The notes under the pieces are model-generated. The model searched no databases, was not told the DNA's origin, and was given only the letters and a program-made list of their open reading frames with translations. This document shows, in pieces, positions 34,501 to 42,396 of a DNA stretch of 64,000 bases (the stretch's first letter is position 1; each line of letters starts with the position of its first letter). The stretch is from Pseudomonas sp. PH1b (GTDB taxonomy: Bacteria; Pseudomonadota; Gammaproteobacteria; Pseudomonadales; Pseudomonadaceae): positions 186,001-250,000 of the forward strand of contig NZ_AYMU01000020.1 in assembly GCF_000633395.1 (NCBI RefSeq). Direction: 5' to 3'. The position numbers and the translations under genes are program-made.

Positions 34501-37427
34501 AGGCCTTGATCAACATGCTCGACGAACTGGCGGCGGGCCAGGAGGTCAGCCCCCGTCCGGAGCGCGTCCAGGCCCTTCGCGAGTTGCTGGACGAGGCGCT
34601 CGATCCGTCCGCCACCGGCCTGATCAAGAGCGACGGCAGCCGCACCCTGAGCATCAGCGAGCTGGGGGCTGCCACTGCTCGCCTGGAACAGGCTCCGGCC
34701 GCACCGGCCGCGGACCAGGAGATCGTCGAGATCTTCCTCGAAGAGGCGGTGGATATTCTCGACAGCGCCGACCAGGCCCTGCAGCGCTGGTTGGGCGACC
34801 CTGAAAACGGCGCGCCGCTGTCGTCCCTGCAGCGGGACATGCACACTCTGAAGGGCGGCGCGCGGATGGCCGAAGTCGCTCCCGTGGCCGAACTGGCCCA
34901 GGAGCTGGAGTCGCTGTACGAGGGGCTGGTGGACCGGCGCTACAGCTACAGCCCGCACCTGGGCCTGCTGTTGCGCAGCAGCCACGAGCAGTTGGCATTG
35001 TTGCTCGAACAACTGCAGGGGCAACGCGCCCTGGATGACTCGCGGGGCCAGGTCGAGGCGGTCCGCGCTTATCGGCAGCAGGCTGCCAGCCCCACCGACG
35101 TGCCGGAGAGCGCTGTGCCGGAAGACAGCACGGCCCAGGACCCGGAACTGCTGGAGATTTTCCTGGAGGAAGGTTTCGACATCATCGACAGCTCGGCCGC
35201 AGCGCTCGGCCGCTGGCAGGCCGACCCCCAGGCGCGCCAGGAGGTGGAAACCCTGCTGCGCGACCTGCACACCCTCAAGGGCGGTGCACGGATGGTGGAA
35301 ATCGCCCCCATCGGTGACCTGGCCCATGAACTGGAATTTCTTTTCGAAGGCCTGTCCGCCGGCTTGCTGCAGCCCAGCCCGGTGCTCTTCACCCTGTTGC
35401 AGAAGAGCCACGACCGACTGGCCCAGATGCTCGATGCCGCCCGGGCGGGGCAACCCATCGAGGCCGCGCAGAAACTCATCGAGGCCATCCATGACTTGAG
35501 CCACCCTCGTGTGCCGTCCGGTCCCGGCCAGGATGCACCGCTGCTGCTGGCCAAGCCGGAAGCCGTGGTCCCGGTGCCGGACGCGGCCGGCGCAGGAGAC
35601 ATGGTCAAAGTCTCCGCCGAACTGCTGGACGACCTGGTGAACCTGGCCGGGGAAACCTCGATCTTCCGGGGGCGCATCGAACAACAGGTCAACGATGCCC
35701 GGGTGGCCCTGGGCGAGATGGAAACCACCATCGAGCGCATGCGCGATCAGTTGCGGCGGCTGGACACCGAAACCCAGGGGCGGATCCTCAGCCGCCAGCA
35801 GGTGGAGGCCGAGCGCCTGGGCTACGAAGAGTTCGACCCCCTGGAAATGGACCGCCACTCACAATTGCAGCAACTGTCCCGGGCCCTGTTCGAGTCGGCC
35901 TCGGACCTGCTGGACCTCAAGGAAACCCTCGACCGGCGCAACCACGACGCCGAGAACCTGCTGGCGCAGCAGGGGCGGATCAACACCGAGCTGCAGGAGG
36001 GCCTGATGCGCACGCGCATGGTGCCTTTCGAACGCATGGTGCCGCGGCTCAAGCGCATCGTCCGCCAGGTGGCCGAAGAGCTGGGCAAGGACGTGGAGTT
36101 CGTGGTCGGCAACGCCGAAGGGGAGATGGACCGCAACGTTCTCGAACGCATGGTTGCGCCGCTGGAGCACATGCTGCGCAACGCGGTCGATCATGGCCTG
36201 GAGTCGGCCCAGGCGCGCCTGGCGGTGGGCAAGCCGGAGCAGGGACGGATCACCCTCGACCTGTCCCGGGAAGGGGGCGACATCATCTTCGACATGCGCG
36301 ACGACGGTGCCGGTGTGCCCCTGGAAGCGGTGCGCAAAAAGGCCATCAAACGCGGATTACTGGACCCGCAGGCGCAGCTCAGCGACCGCGAGGTGCTGCA
36401 GTTCATCATGCAGCCGGGGTTTTCCACCGCCGAGAAGATCACCCAGATTTCCGGACGCGGCGTGGGCATGGACGTGGTCCATGAAGAAGTGCGCCAACTG
36501 GGCGGCACCATGAGCATCGATTCGATTGCCGGGCAGGGCGTGCATTTTCGCATCCGCTTGCCGTTCACCGTCTCGGTCAACCGAGCGCTGATGGTGCAAT
36601 GCGCGGACGAGCAGTACGCGATTCCGCTGAACACCGTGGAGGGCATCGTGCGGGTGCTGCCGGGCGAGCTGGATGCCTTTTACCAGCTTGATCCGCCGCA
36701 CTACGAATACGCCGGCCAGGGCTACCAGCTGTGTTACCTGGGGGAGCTGCTGCATACCGTGCCGCGGCCAAAGCTGCTGGGCCAGGTACTGCCCTTGCCG
36801 GTGCTGCTGGTGCACTGCAACGACCAGCGGATAGCGGTGCAGGTGGACGCCACCTTTGGCACCCGGGAAATCGTGGTCAAGAGCCTGGGGCCGCAGTTTG
36901 CCGCAGTCCAGGGACTGTCCGGGGCGACCATCCTCGGCGATGGCCGGGTGGTGCTGATTCTCGATCTGCTGGCGCATATCCGCGCGTTGCAGGTCCAGGC
37001 GCCACTGCCGCGCCTGGCGGGTGACGAACCGGCCAGCGAGGTGCAACCGCCACGGCCGATGCTGGTACTGGTGGTGGACGACTCGGTCACCATGCGCAAG
37101 GTCACCAGCCGCCTGCTGGAACGCCACGGCATGAACGTGCTCACCGCCAAGGACGGGGTCGACGCCATGGCGTTGCTGGCCGAGCACACGCCGGACCTGA
37201 TGCTGCTGGACATCGAGATGCCGCGCATGGACGGTTTCGAGGTGGCGATCCAGGTGCGCAACGACCCTCGCCTGCAGCACTTGCCGATCATCATGATCAC
37301 CTCCCGTACCGGCCAGAAGCATCGCGACCGGGCCATGGCCATCGGCGTCAACGACTACCTCGGCAAGCCCTACCAAGAGTCGGTGCTGCTGGAAAGCATT
37401 GCCCTGTGGAGCAAGACCCATGCTTGA
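31527..37427 (+). CDS. chpA: ChpA, multi-Hpt CheA-type histidine kinase / response regulator hybrid
   Basis: 1966 residues from ATG 31527, shorter than the P. aeruginosa ChpA of about 2470. Four canonical Hpt motifs are seen at His664 (HTLKGSGRM), His802 (HTLKGSASM), His1106 (HTLKGGARM) and His1248 (HTLKGGARM). A fifth, degenerate one may be at His49 (HLVHGSLQM). Then come CheA dimerisation (from about 1359), HATPase (N1552 in NAVDHGLES, DDGAGV, GRGVGMDVV), a CheW domain and a C-terminal REC with phospho-Asp1895 (LLDIEMPRMDG). It phosphorylates PilG and PilH. It directly follows pilJ and overlaps chpC by 8 bp. Confidence 0.95.
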   Translation: MVDRHDYVALEWVKGEIAETLKQAYQALEHLADDPQAPDALGQCLEGIHLVHGSLQMVEFYGAALLAEEMEKLALALQEQRVAQRDEAIRLLRQAISQLPQYLDRVQSARRDLPLVVLPLLNDLRSARGESLLSETSLFSPQLPSLPPLSDKALAALEPLEFPTQLRKLRHMLQSALVDLLREQDDETSLGHMAKVFERLEALCQDAPLAPLWHIASALVEGMRQDVIANSPAVRSLLKDADKELKRLLEQGMPGINQPAPDELLKSLLFYIAKARHPTPLMLTMKERYGLDDALPDSALVDEERARLTGPDRDAMRSVLMAVCDGLVRVKERLDLFVRSDRQHADDLDSLLSPLRQIADTLAVLGFGQPRKVIIDQLAVVQSLAQGQRAPDDAVLMDVAGALLYVEATLAGMVGTVEPENREDSRLPTTDLSQIHQLVIKEARICLQQAKDLIVEYIEADWEPEQLVAVPELLTQVRGALAMIPLPRAAGLMEACNQFISERLLAAQPHPDWQKFEHLADVITSLDYYLERLSEDHEAPGEKILDIAEEGLAALGYVPVVRAPLAEPSAGLDEQASAALDDPLAASLAQVLAVPVSALNPPALVTPGSLLPPPGDEPPVDDELREVFLEETEEVLEMLHEYLPRWLADPQGKSALSELRRAFHTLKGSGRMVRALVLGELAWAVENLLNRVLEHSVAPSAEIQQLVGDTLALLPGLIAEFAAQEQRQRDDVDRLAARAHALATGNAAASTAASRDEALDPQLLEIFRSEAQTHLDSINRFLDQAAEQLPLQASDELQRALHTLKGSASMAGVLPMAELAGPFDQLAREYRAHLIALDLDEVELLLEAEGLLRRGLRQLDSDPLAPIDGARSLVGRALALLGERLENLLSAPDSAPRAKRDPQLINNFLAQGMDILLDAESLLLRWQQHPGERQELSALLDELTTLGEGAHLADLHPMDELCEALLDLYGAVEESSLAVSERFFHEAQGAHEALINMLDELAAGQEVSPRPERVQALRELLDEALDPSATGLIKSDGSRTLSISELGAATARLEQAPAAPAADQEIVEIFLEEAVDILDSADQALQRWLGDPENGAPLSSLQRDMHTLKGGARMAEVAPVAELAQELESLYEGLVDRRYSYSPHLGLLLRSSHEQLALLLEQLQGQRALDDSRGQVEAVRAYRQQAASPTDVPESAVPEDSTAQDPELLEIFLEEGFDIIDSSAAALGRWQADPQARQEVETLLRDLHTLKGGARMVEIAPIGDLAHELEFLFEGLSAGLLQPSPVLFTLLQKSHDRLAQMLDAARAGQPIEAAQKLIEAIHDLSHPRVPSGPGQDAPLLLAKPEAVVPVPDAAGAGDMVKVSAELLDDLVNLAGETSIFRGRIEQQVNDARVALGEMETTIERMRDQLRRLDTETQGRILSRQQVEAERLGYEEFDPLEMDRHSQLQQLSRALFESASDLLDLKETLDRRNHDAENLLAQQGRINTELQEGLMRTRMVPFERMVPRLKRIVRQVAEELGKDVEFVVGNAEGEMDRNVLERMVAPLEHMLRNAVDHGLESAQARLAVGKPEQGRITLDLSREGGDIIFDMRDDGAGVPLEAVRKKAIKRGLLDPQAQLSDREVLQFIMQPGFSTAEKITQISGRGVGMDVVHEEVRQLGGTMSIDSIAGQGVHFRIRLPFTVSVNRALMVQCADEQYAIPLNTVEGIVRVLPGELDAFYQLDPPHYEYAGQGYQLCYLGELLHTVPRPKLLGQVLPLPVLLVHCNDQRIAVQVDATFGTREIVVKSLGPQFAAVQGLSGATILGDGRVVLILDLLAHIRALQVQAPLPRLAGDEPASEVQPPRPMLVLVVDDSVTMRKVTSRLLERHGMNVLTAKDGVDAMALLAEHTPDLMLLDIEMPRMDGFEVAIQVRNDPRLQHLPIIMITSRTGQKHRDRAMAIGVNDYLGKPYQESVLLESIALWSKTHA

Positions 37428-37878
37428 TCACCGCGCCAGCACTCTCACCGGGCTGCTGCTGCCCCTGGCCGACCGCACCCTGATCCTGCCCAATGTCGCG
37501 GTGGCCGAGCTGATCGACTACCAGCAGGGCGCCTTCGACCTGGATTCACCGCCCTGGTACCTGGGGCGGGTGCTCTGGCGCGAGCGCTGGATTGCGCTGA
37601 TCAGCTTCGAGTCGGCCTGTGGCGCTCGGACGGTGATTGGCGAGCGGGCGCGGATCGTCGTGCTCAACGCTCTGGGTGGGCGCCCGGAGCTGAAGTTCAT
37701 GGCCTTGCTGGTGCAGGGCATTCCCCGCTCCTGCAAGCTCGACAGCCAGTTGAGCTATGTCGATGTGCCCCTGGCGCCGCTGGAAAAGGCCGCGGTGCAG
37801 GTGGCCGAGCAGGTGGTCAAGGTGCCGGACCTGCTGGCGCTGGAAGAGTTGCTGGTGGATGCCGGACTGTCTCTCTAG
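37420..37878 (+). CDS. chpC: ChpC-like CheW domain protein
   Basis: 152 residues from ATG 37420, overlapping the chpA end. CheW-like: LTGLLLPLADRTLILPNVAVAELIDYQ, WYLGRVLWRERWIALISFE. In P. aeruginosa chpB (methylesterase) lies between chpA and chpC; here chpC follows chpA directly. It presumably links a second receptor or input to ChpA. Confidence 0.85.
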   Translation: MLDHRASTLTGLLLPLADRTLILPNVAVAELIDYQQGAFDLDSPPWYLGRVLWRERWIALISFESACGARTVIGERARIVVLNALGGRPELKFMALLVQGIPRSCKLDSQLSYVDVPLAPLEKAAVQVAEQVVKVPDLLALEELLVDAGLSL

Positions 37879-37947
37879 GGTGCGCGCCGGCCGCTTGGTG
37901 CCTGCAGTGCTGTCCGGGGCGCCGGCCGGCGAAGGTGCCGCGTGGCA

Positions 37948-38508
37948 TCAGGCGCCTTGCAGCCGCTCCCGCACTTCCATCAGGGCATAACCCAGCAGGT
38001 TGAGCCCGCGCCATTGCTCCGGCCGGCTGGCTTTGGGGTCTTCGGCGGCCAGGCCAATGCCCCAGATTCGGTCCACCGGGCTGGCTTCTACCAGCACCTG
38101 ATCGGTGGTGGACAGCAGGTATTCACCCAGGGCCGGGTGCTGGCTGAATTTGGCCAGGTTGCCGCGCACCACGATCTCGAAACGTGCCTCGGTCCAGCGG
38201 GCATCATCGAAACCGCGCACTTCACGGCCCAGTTGCTTGACGTCCGCCGGAGTGACCGCCTTGAGGATCCGCGAGTGGGTTTCCCGGTCGTCGAACAGCA
38301 GGGCCTTGCCGGCCATCATGAAATGCTCGGCGCTGGGGTAGTGAATGCCCTCAAGCTCGAAACCGCTGGCGAACCACTGGCTGAAGCAGCTTTGCGAGAT
38401 GCGTCCGTCGCGGGTTGGATGGTGCCCCCAGAACATCAGGTAGTCGGGCTTCAGGCCCAGGCTGATCTGCTCCAGCAGCGTCTGGTTTGAGCGAATCGGT
38501 GTGTTCAT
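37948..38508 (-). CDS. NADAR family protein (YbiA-like)
   Basis: 186 residues from ATG 38508 (MNTPIRSNQT); an ATG 4 codons upstream is possible. NADAR signatures: FWGHHPTRDGRISQSCFSQWFASGF, YPSAEHFMMAGKALLFDD, ILKAVTPADVKQLGREVRGFDDARW, GNLAKFSQHPALGEYLLST and DRIWGIGL. The family acts on N-glycosidic bonds: YbiA removes damaged riboflavin intermediates, while others reverse ADP-ribosylation of DNA or act in phage-defence operons. Here it is single, with no DNA-ADP-ribosylating partner nearby, which favours the YbiA-like housekeeping role. Confidence 0.9.
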   Translation of the reverse strand: MNTPIRSNQTLLEQISLGLKPDYLMFWGHHPTRDGRISQSCFSQWFASGFELEGIHYPSAEHFMMAGKALLFDDRETHSRILKAVTPADVKQLGREVRGFDDARWTEARFEIVVRGNLAKFSQHPALGEYLLSTTDQVLVEASPVDRIWGIGLAAEDPKASRPEQWRGLNLLGYALMEVRERLQGA

Positions 38509-38605
38509 GCTGACTCTCATCGTTGTCTGCCTCGACCGTTGATTGGCCGTTCCGGCGCGCATTGTGTACCGATTGGGGGATGGGGCGCCAATGGCCTTGC
38601 AATCA

Positions 38606-38620
38606 TTACGCTCAGCGTAA
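38606..38620. promoter_or_regulatory. LysR-type palindrome upstream of mdcA
   Basis: TTACGC-TCA-GCGTAA is a perfect inverted repeat containing a T-N11-A core, the usual LysR-family operator. It is 82 bp before the mdcA start, in the gap between the divergent NADAR gene and mdcA. The likely binder is the MdcR-type regulator at 46-47 kb; inferred, not shown. Confidence 0.5.
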
Positions 38621-38701
38621 CTATCCGGCGTCATGCTTGATTGATGCCCTCCGTTTTCACTCCTATGGTGACTGCCACGACAGCGAACCTGTGGAGTGAG
38701 C

Positions 38702-40378
38702 ATGACAACAACAATTTCCCCCGACGCGCGCTGGTCGCGGCGGCGCAGCGAAAAGCTGCGGCGCCTCGAGCAGGTGCGGGCCCTCGCCGACGGCGTGGTG
38801 TTGCCGACCGACAAGATTGTCGCGGCGCTGGAAGCGCTGATCCTGCCGGGCGACCGGGTGGTGCTGGAGGGCAACAACCAGAAGCAGGCGGATTTTCTCT
38901 CTCGCTCCCTGGCCAAGGCAGATCCGGCCAAGCTGCATGACCTGCACATGATCATGCCCAGCGTCGGCCGCTCCGAGCACCTGGACCTGTTCGAGCGCGG
39001 CATCGCCCGCAAGCTCGACTTCTCCTTTGCCGGCACCCAGAGCCTGCGCATCAGCCAGTTGCTCGAGGACGGGTTGCTGGAAATCGGTGCGATCCATACC
39101 TACATCGAACTCTATGCGCGGCTGGTGGTGGACCTGATCCCCAATGTGGTGCTGTCCGCCGGTTTCATGGCCGACCGTGCCGGCAATATCTACACTGGCC
39201 CCAGTACCGAGGACACGCCAGCGTTGATCGAACCGGCGGCCTTCAGCGACGGTATCGTCATCGTTCAGGTCAACCAGTTGGTGGATGACGTCAGCGAGTT
39301 GCCCAGGGTGGATATCCCGGCCTCCTGGGTCGACTTCGTGGTGGTGGCCGACAAGCCGTTCTACATCGAGCCGCTGTTCACCCGTGACCCGCGCCACATC
39401 AAGCCGGTGCATGTGCTGATGGCGATGATGGCGATCCGCGGCATCTACGAAAAACACAACGTGCAGTCGCTGAACCACGGCATCGGTTTCAACACCGCGG
39501 CCATCGAGCTGATCCTGCCGACCTACGGCGAGTCCCTGGGGCTCAAGGGCAAGATCTGCCGCAACTGGACCCTCAATCCCCATCCGACCCTGATCCCGGC
39601 CATTGAAAGCGGCTGGGTGCAAAGCGTGCATTGCTTTGGCACCGAACTGGGCATGGAGAACTACATTGCCGCACGCCCGGACGTGTTCTTCACCGGTCGC
39701 GACGGCTCGCTGCGCTCCAACCGGATGTTCTGCCAACTGGCCGGGCAGTACGCGGTGGACCTGTTTATCGGTGCCACCTTGCAGGTGGACGGCGACGGCC
39801 ACTCCTCCACCGTGACCCGCGGCCGCCTGGCGGGGTTCGGCGGGGCGCCGAACATGGGCCACGACCCCCGCGGGCGCCGCCACGGCACCCCGGCCTGGCT
39901 GGATATGCGCGTCGATCAGAGCGATGCGCCCGAGGCCATGCTTGAGCGCGGCAAGAAGCTGGTGGTGCAGATGGTCGAGACCTTCCAGGAAGGCGGCAAA
40001 CCGACCTTTGTCGAAACCCTTGACGCGGTGGACGTGGCGCGCAAGAGCGGCATGCCCCTGGCACCGATCATGATCTACGGCGACGACGTCACCCACCTGC
40101 TGACCGAGGAGGGCATTGCCTACCTGTACAAGGCCCGCTCCCTGGAAGAGCGCCAGGCGATGATCGCCGCCGTAGCCGGGGTCACCGCCATCGGCCTGCG
40201 ACACAACCCCAAGGACACCGCGCGCATGCGCCGCGAAGGCCTGATCGCCCTGCCGGAAGACCTCGGCATTCGCCGTACCGACGCCAGCCGCGAACTGCTG
40301 GCGGCGAAAAGCGTCGCCGACCTGGTGGAGTGGTCCGGCGGCTTGTACAACCCGCCCGCCAAGTTCAGGAGCTGGTAA
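38702..40378 (+). CDS. mdcA: MdcA, malonate decarboxylase alpha subunit (ACP transferase)
   Basis: 558 residues, starting at ATG 38702 after GGAG. It is the acetyl-S-ACP:malonate ACP transferase that swaps acetyl for malonyl on the carrier protein. Conserved blocks such as VLEGNNQKQADFLSRSL, HMIMPSVGRSEHLDLFERGIARKLDFSFAG and RLAGFGGAPNMGHDPRGRRH. First gene of an operon in which most neighbours overlap: its stop shares a base with mdcB (TAATG). Confidence 0.97.
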   Translation: MTTTISPDARWSRRRSEKLRRLEQVRALADGVVLPTDKIVAALEALILPGDRVVLEGNNQKQADFLSRSLAKADPAKLHDLHMIMPSVGRSEHLDLFERGIARKLDFSFAGTQSLRISQLLEDGLLEIGAIHTYIELYARLVVDLIPNVVLSAGFMADRAGNIYTGPSTEDTPALIEPAAFSDGIVIVQVNQLVDDVSELPRVDIPASWVDFVVVADKPFYIEPLFTRDPRHIKPVHVLMAMMAIRGIYEKHNVQSLNHGIGFNTAAIELILPTYGESLGLKGKICRNWTLNPHPTLIPAIESGWVQSVHCFGTELGMENYIAARPDVFFTGRDGSLRSNRMFCQLAGQYAVDLFIGATLQVDGDGHSSTVTRGRLAGFGGAPNMGHDPRGRRHGTPAWLDMRVDQSDAPEAMLERGKKLVVQMVETFQEGGKPTFVETLDAVDVARKSGMPLAPIMIYGDDVTHLLTEEGIAYLYKARSLEERQAMIAAVAGVTAIGLRHNPKDTARMRREGLIALPEDLGIRRTDASRELLAAKSVADLVEWSGGLYNPPAKFRSW

Positions 40379-41253
40379 TGCACGCATTCAATCTGCAATC
40401 GCGCCCCTTGAACCTGGCCGAACGCTTGGCGGACCTGGCGGTGGACGCACTGATCGACGAAGCCGACCTGTCGCCCAAGCCGGCCCTGGTGGACCGCCGC
40501 GGCAATGGCGCCCACTGCGACCTGCACCTGGGGCTGATGCACGCCTCGGCGCTGTCCCTGTGGCCGGCCTTCAAGCAGATGGCCGATGCCGCGCTGGAAA
40601 GGGGCGAAATCGGCCTGCCCCTGCGCGAAGCCCTGGGCCATATCGGCCGTGAAGGCGAGCGGGCGATGCTTGCCACCACTCAGGGGGTGAATACCCATCG
40701 CGGAGCGATCTGGGCCCTGGGCCTGCTGGTGGCCGCTGCCGCGCTGGAGCCTGAATCCACAGGGGCCAGCAGCATCGCGCTGCGGGCTGCCCGCCTGGCG
40801 CTGCTGGAAGATCGTTATGCGCCACGGCCCCTGAGCCACGGCGCCCAGGTGGCGCTGCGCTACGGTGTGCGCGGTGCCCGGGAAGAGGCGCAGCAGGGCT
40901 TTCCCGCGGTGCTGCAGAGGGGGCTGCCCCAGCTCAGGCGCAGCCGCGAGCAGGGCCATGGCGAACAGAACGCCCGGCTCGATGCCCTGCTGGCGATCAT
41001 GAGTCGCCTGGCGGACACCTGCGTGCTCTACCGCGCCGGCGAGGCGGGCCTGCAGGCGATGCAGCAGGGCGCCCGGGCGGTGCTCGAGGCGGGGGGCAGT
41101 GCCAGCCTGGCCGGCCGCCGTCGCCTGCACGAGCTGGACCTGCAACTAGTGACCTTGAATGCCTCGCCCGGCGGCGCCGCAGACCTGCTGGCAGCCAGCC
41201 TGTTGCTCGACCGGATCGAATCCGGCGATGCCTTTATCCAGGGAGCGATGTAA
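40378..41253 (+). CDS. mdcB: MdcB, triphosphoribosyl-dephospho-CoA synthase
   Basis: 291 residues from ATG 40378. CitG/MdcB family: PKPALVDRRGNGAHCDLHLGLMHASALSLWPAF, LGHIGREGERAMLATTQGVNTHRGAIWALGLL and DTCVLYRAGEAGLQAM. It builds the 2'-(5''-triphosphoribosyl)-3'-dephospho-CoA prosthetic group precursor from dephospho-CoA and ATP. It shares a base with both neighbours (TAATG on each side). Confidence 0.96.
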   Translation: MHAFNLQSRPLNLAERLADLAVDALIDEADLSPKPALVDRRGNGAHCDLHLGLMHASALSLWPAFKQMADAALERGEIGLPLREALGHIGREGERAMLATTQGVNTHRGAIWALGLLVAAAALEPESTGASSIALRAARLALLEDRYAPRPLSHGAQVALRYGVRGAREEAQQGFPAVLQRGLPQLRRSREQGHGEQNARLDALLAIMSRLADTCVLYRAGEAGLQAMQQGARAVLEAGGSASLAGRRRLHELDLQLVTLNASPGGAADLLAASLLLDRIESGDAFIQGAM

Positions 41254-41552
41254 TGGAAACCTTGAATTTCGAATTCCCCGCCGGCCAGCCCGGCCGTGGC
41301 CGTGCCCTGGTGGGCTGTGTCGGTTCCGGCGACCTGGAGGTGCTGCTGGAGCCGGGGCAGGCCGGCAAGCTGCTGATCCAGGTGCAGACCTCGGTGAATG
41401 GCAGCGCCTCCCGTTGGCAGCACCTGTTCGAGCGCATGTTCGATGGCCAGACGCCGCCGGCGTTGCTGATCGACATCCATGATTTCGGCGCCACCCCCGG
41501 CGTGGTGCGCCTGCGCCTGGAACAGGGCTTCGAGGAGATCGGCCATGACTGA
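41253..41552 (+). CDS. mdcC: MdcC, malonate decarboxylase acyl carrier protein (delta)
   Basis: 99 residues. Ser25 in GCVGSGDLEVLLE is the site expected to carry the dephospho-CoA-type prosthetic group. This carrier is unrelated to normal ACPs and similar in design to the citrate lyase ACP. It overlaps mdcD by 8 bp. Confidence 0.96.
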   Translation: METLNFEFPAGQPGRGRALVGCVGSGDLEVLLEPGQAGKLLIQVQTSVNGSASRWQHLFERMFDGQTPPALLIDIHDFGATPGVVRLRLEQGFEEIGHD

Positions 41553-42396
41553 CAGTGCACGTTTGCTGAACAAGCACAGTTTCGTCGAGCTGGGAGCCCG
41601 ACAACGGGCCCGGGCGCTGCTGGACGACGGCAGCTTTCGCGAATTGCTCGACCCGTTCCAGCGGGTCATGTCGCCCTGGCTGGAACGCCAGGGCGTGGTG
41701 CCCCAGGCTGATGACGGGGTGGTGATCGCCAAGGGCAGCATCGCGGGTTCGCCGGTGGTGATTGCTGCCATCGAAGGCGCTTTCCAGGGCGGCAGCCTCG
41801 GTGAAGTGGGTGGGGCGAAGATTGCCGGCGCCCTGGAGCTGGCCGCCGAAGACAACCGCAACGGCATCCCGACCCGCGCCGTGTTGCTGCTGGAAACCGG
41901 CGGTGTGCGCCTGCAGGAAGCCAACCTGGGGCTGGCGGCGATTGCCGATATCCACGCCGCGATCGTCGACCTGCGCCAGTACCAGCCGGTGGTCGGCGTG
42001 GTGGCCGGCAGTGTCGGCTGCTTTGGCGGCATGTCGATTGCCGCCGGGTTGTGCAGCTATCTGCTGGTCACCCAGGAAGCGCGCCTGGGGCTCAACGGCC
42101 CGCAGGTGATCGAGCAGGAAGCGGGCCTTGAGGAATACGACTCCCGGGACCGGCCGTTCATCTGGAGCCTGACCGGCGGTGAGCAGCGTTTCGCCAGTGG
42201 CCTGGTGGACCGCTACGTGGCCGACGATGTGGCACAGATCCAGGCCCAGGTTCGCGAACTGCTGGCCCTCGGTTTGCCGCCGCGCCAACGCAGCCGCGAG
42301 GCCGACCTGTATCTGCAGCGCCTGGCCCGCCTGGACACGGCGCCGCAAATCGATGCGGCAACGGTTCGTCATCTGTATCAAGGAGACCGCTCATGA
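41545..42396 (+). CDS. mdcD: MdcD, malonate decarboxylase beta subunit
   Basis: 283 residues from ATG 41545 (MTDSARLLNKHSF). Carboxyltransferase/crotonase fold: VIAAIEGAFQGGSLGEVGGAKIAGALELA, GGVRLQEANLGLAAIADIH and GVVAGSVGCFGGMSIAAGLCSYLLVT. With MdcE it decarboxylates malonyl-S-ACP to acetyl-S-ACP. It overlaps mdcE by 4 bp (ATGA). Confidence 0.96.
   Translation: MTDSARLLNKHSFVELGARQRARALLDDGSFRELLDPFQRVMSPWLERQGVVPQADDGVVIAKGSIAGSPVVIAAIEGAFQGGSLGEVGGAKIAGALELAAEDNRNGIPTRAVLLLETGGVRLQEANLGLAAIADIHAAIVDLRQYQPVVGVVAGSVGCFGGMSIAAGLCSYLLVTQEARLGLNGPQVIEQEAGLEEYDSRDRPFIWSLTGGEQRFASGLVDRYVADDVAQIQAQVRELLALGLPPRQRSREADLYLQRLARLDTAPQIDAATVRHLYQGDRS

Noticed and set aside
34140..35858. Leftward open frame of 572 codons opposite chpA
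   Set aside because: Shadow frame caused by the codon bias of chpA; no domain motifs.
37948..38508. NADAR gene as part of a DNA ADP-ribosylation defence system
   Set aside because: No DarT-like or other toxin gene beside it; neighbours are chpC and the malonate operon.
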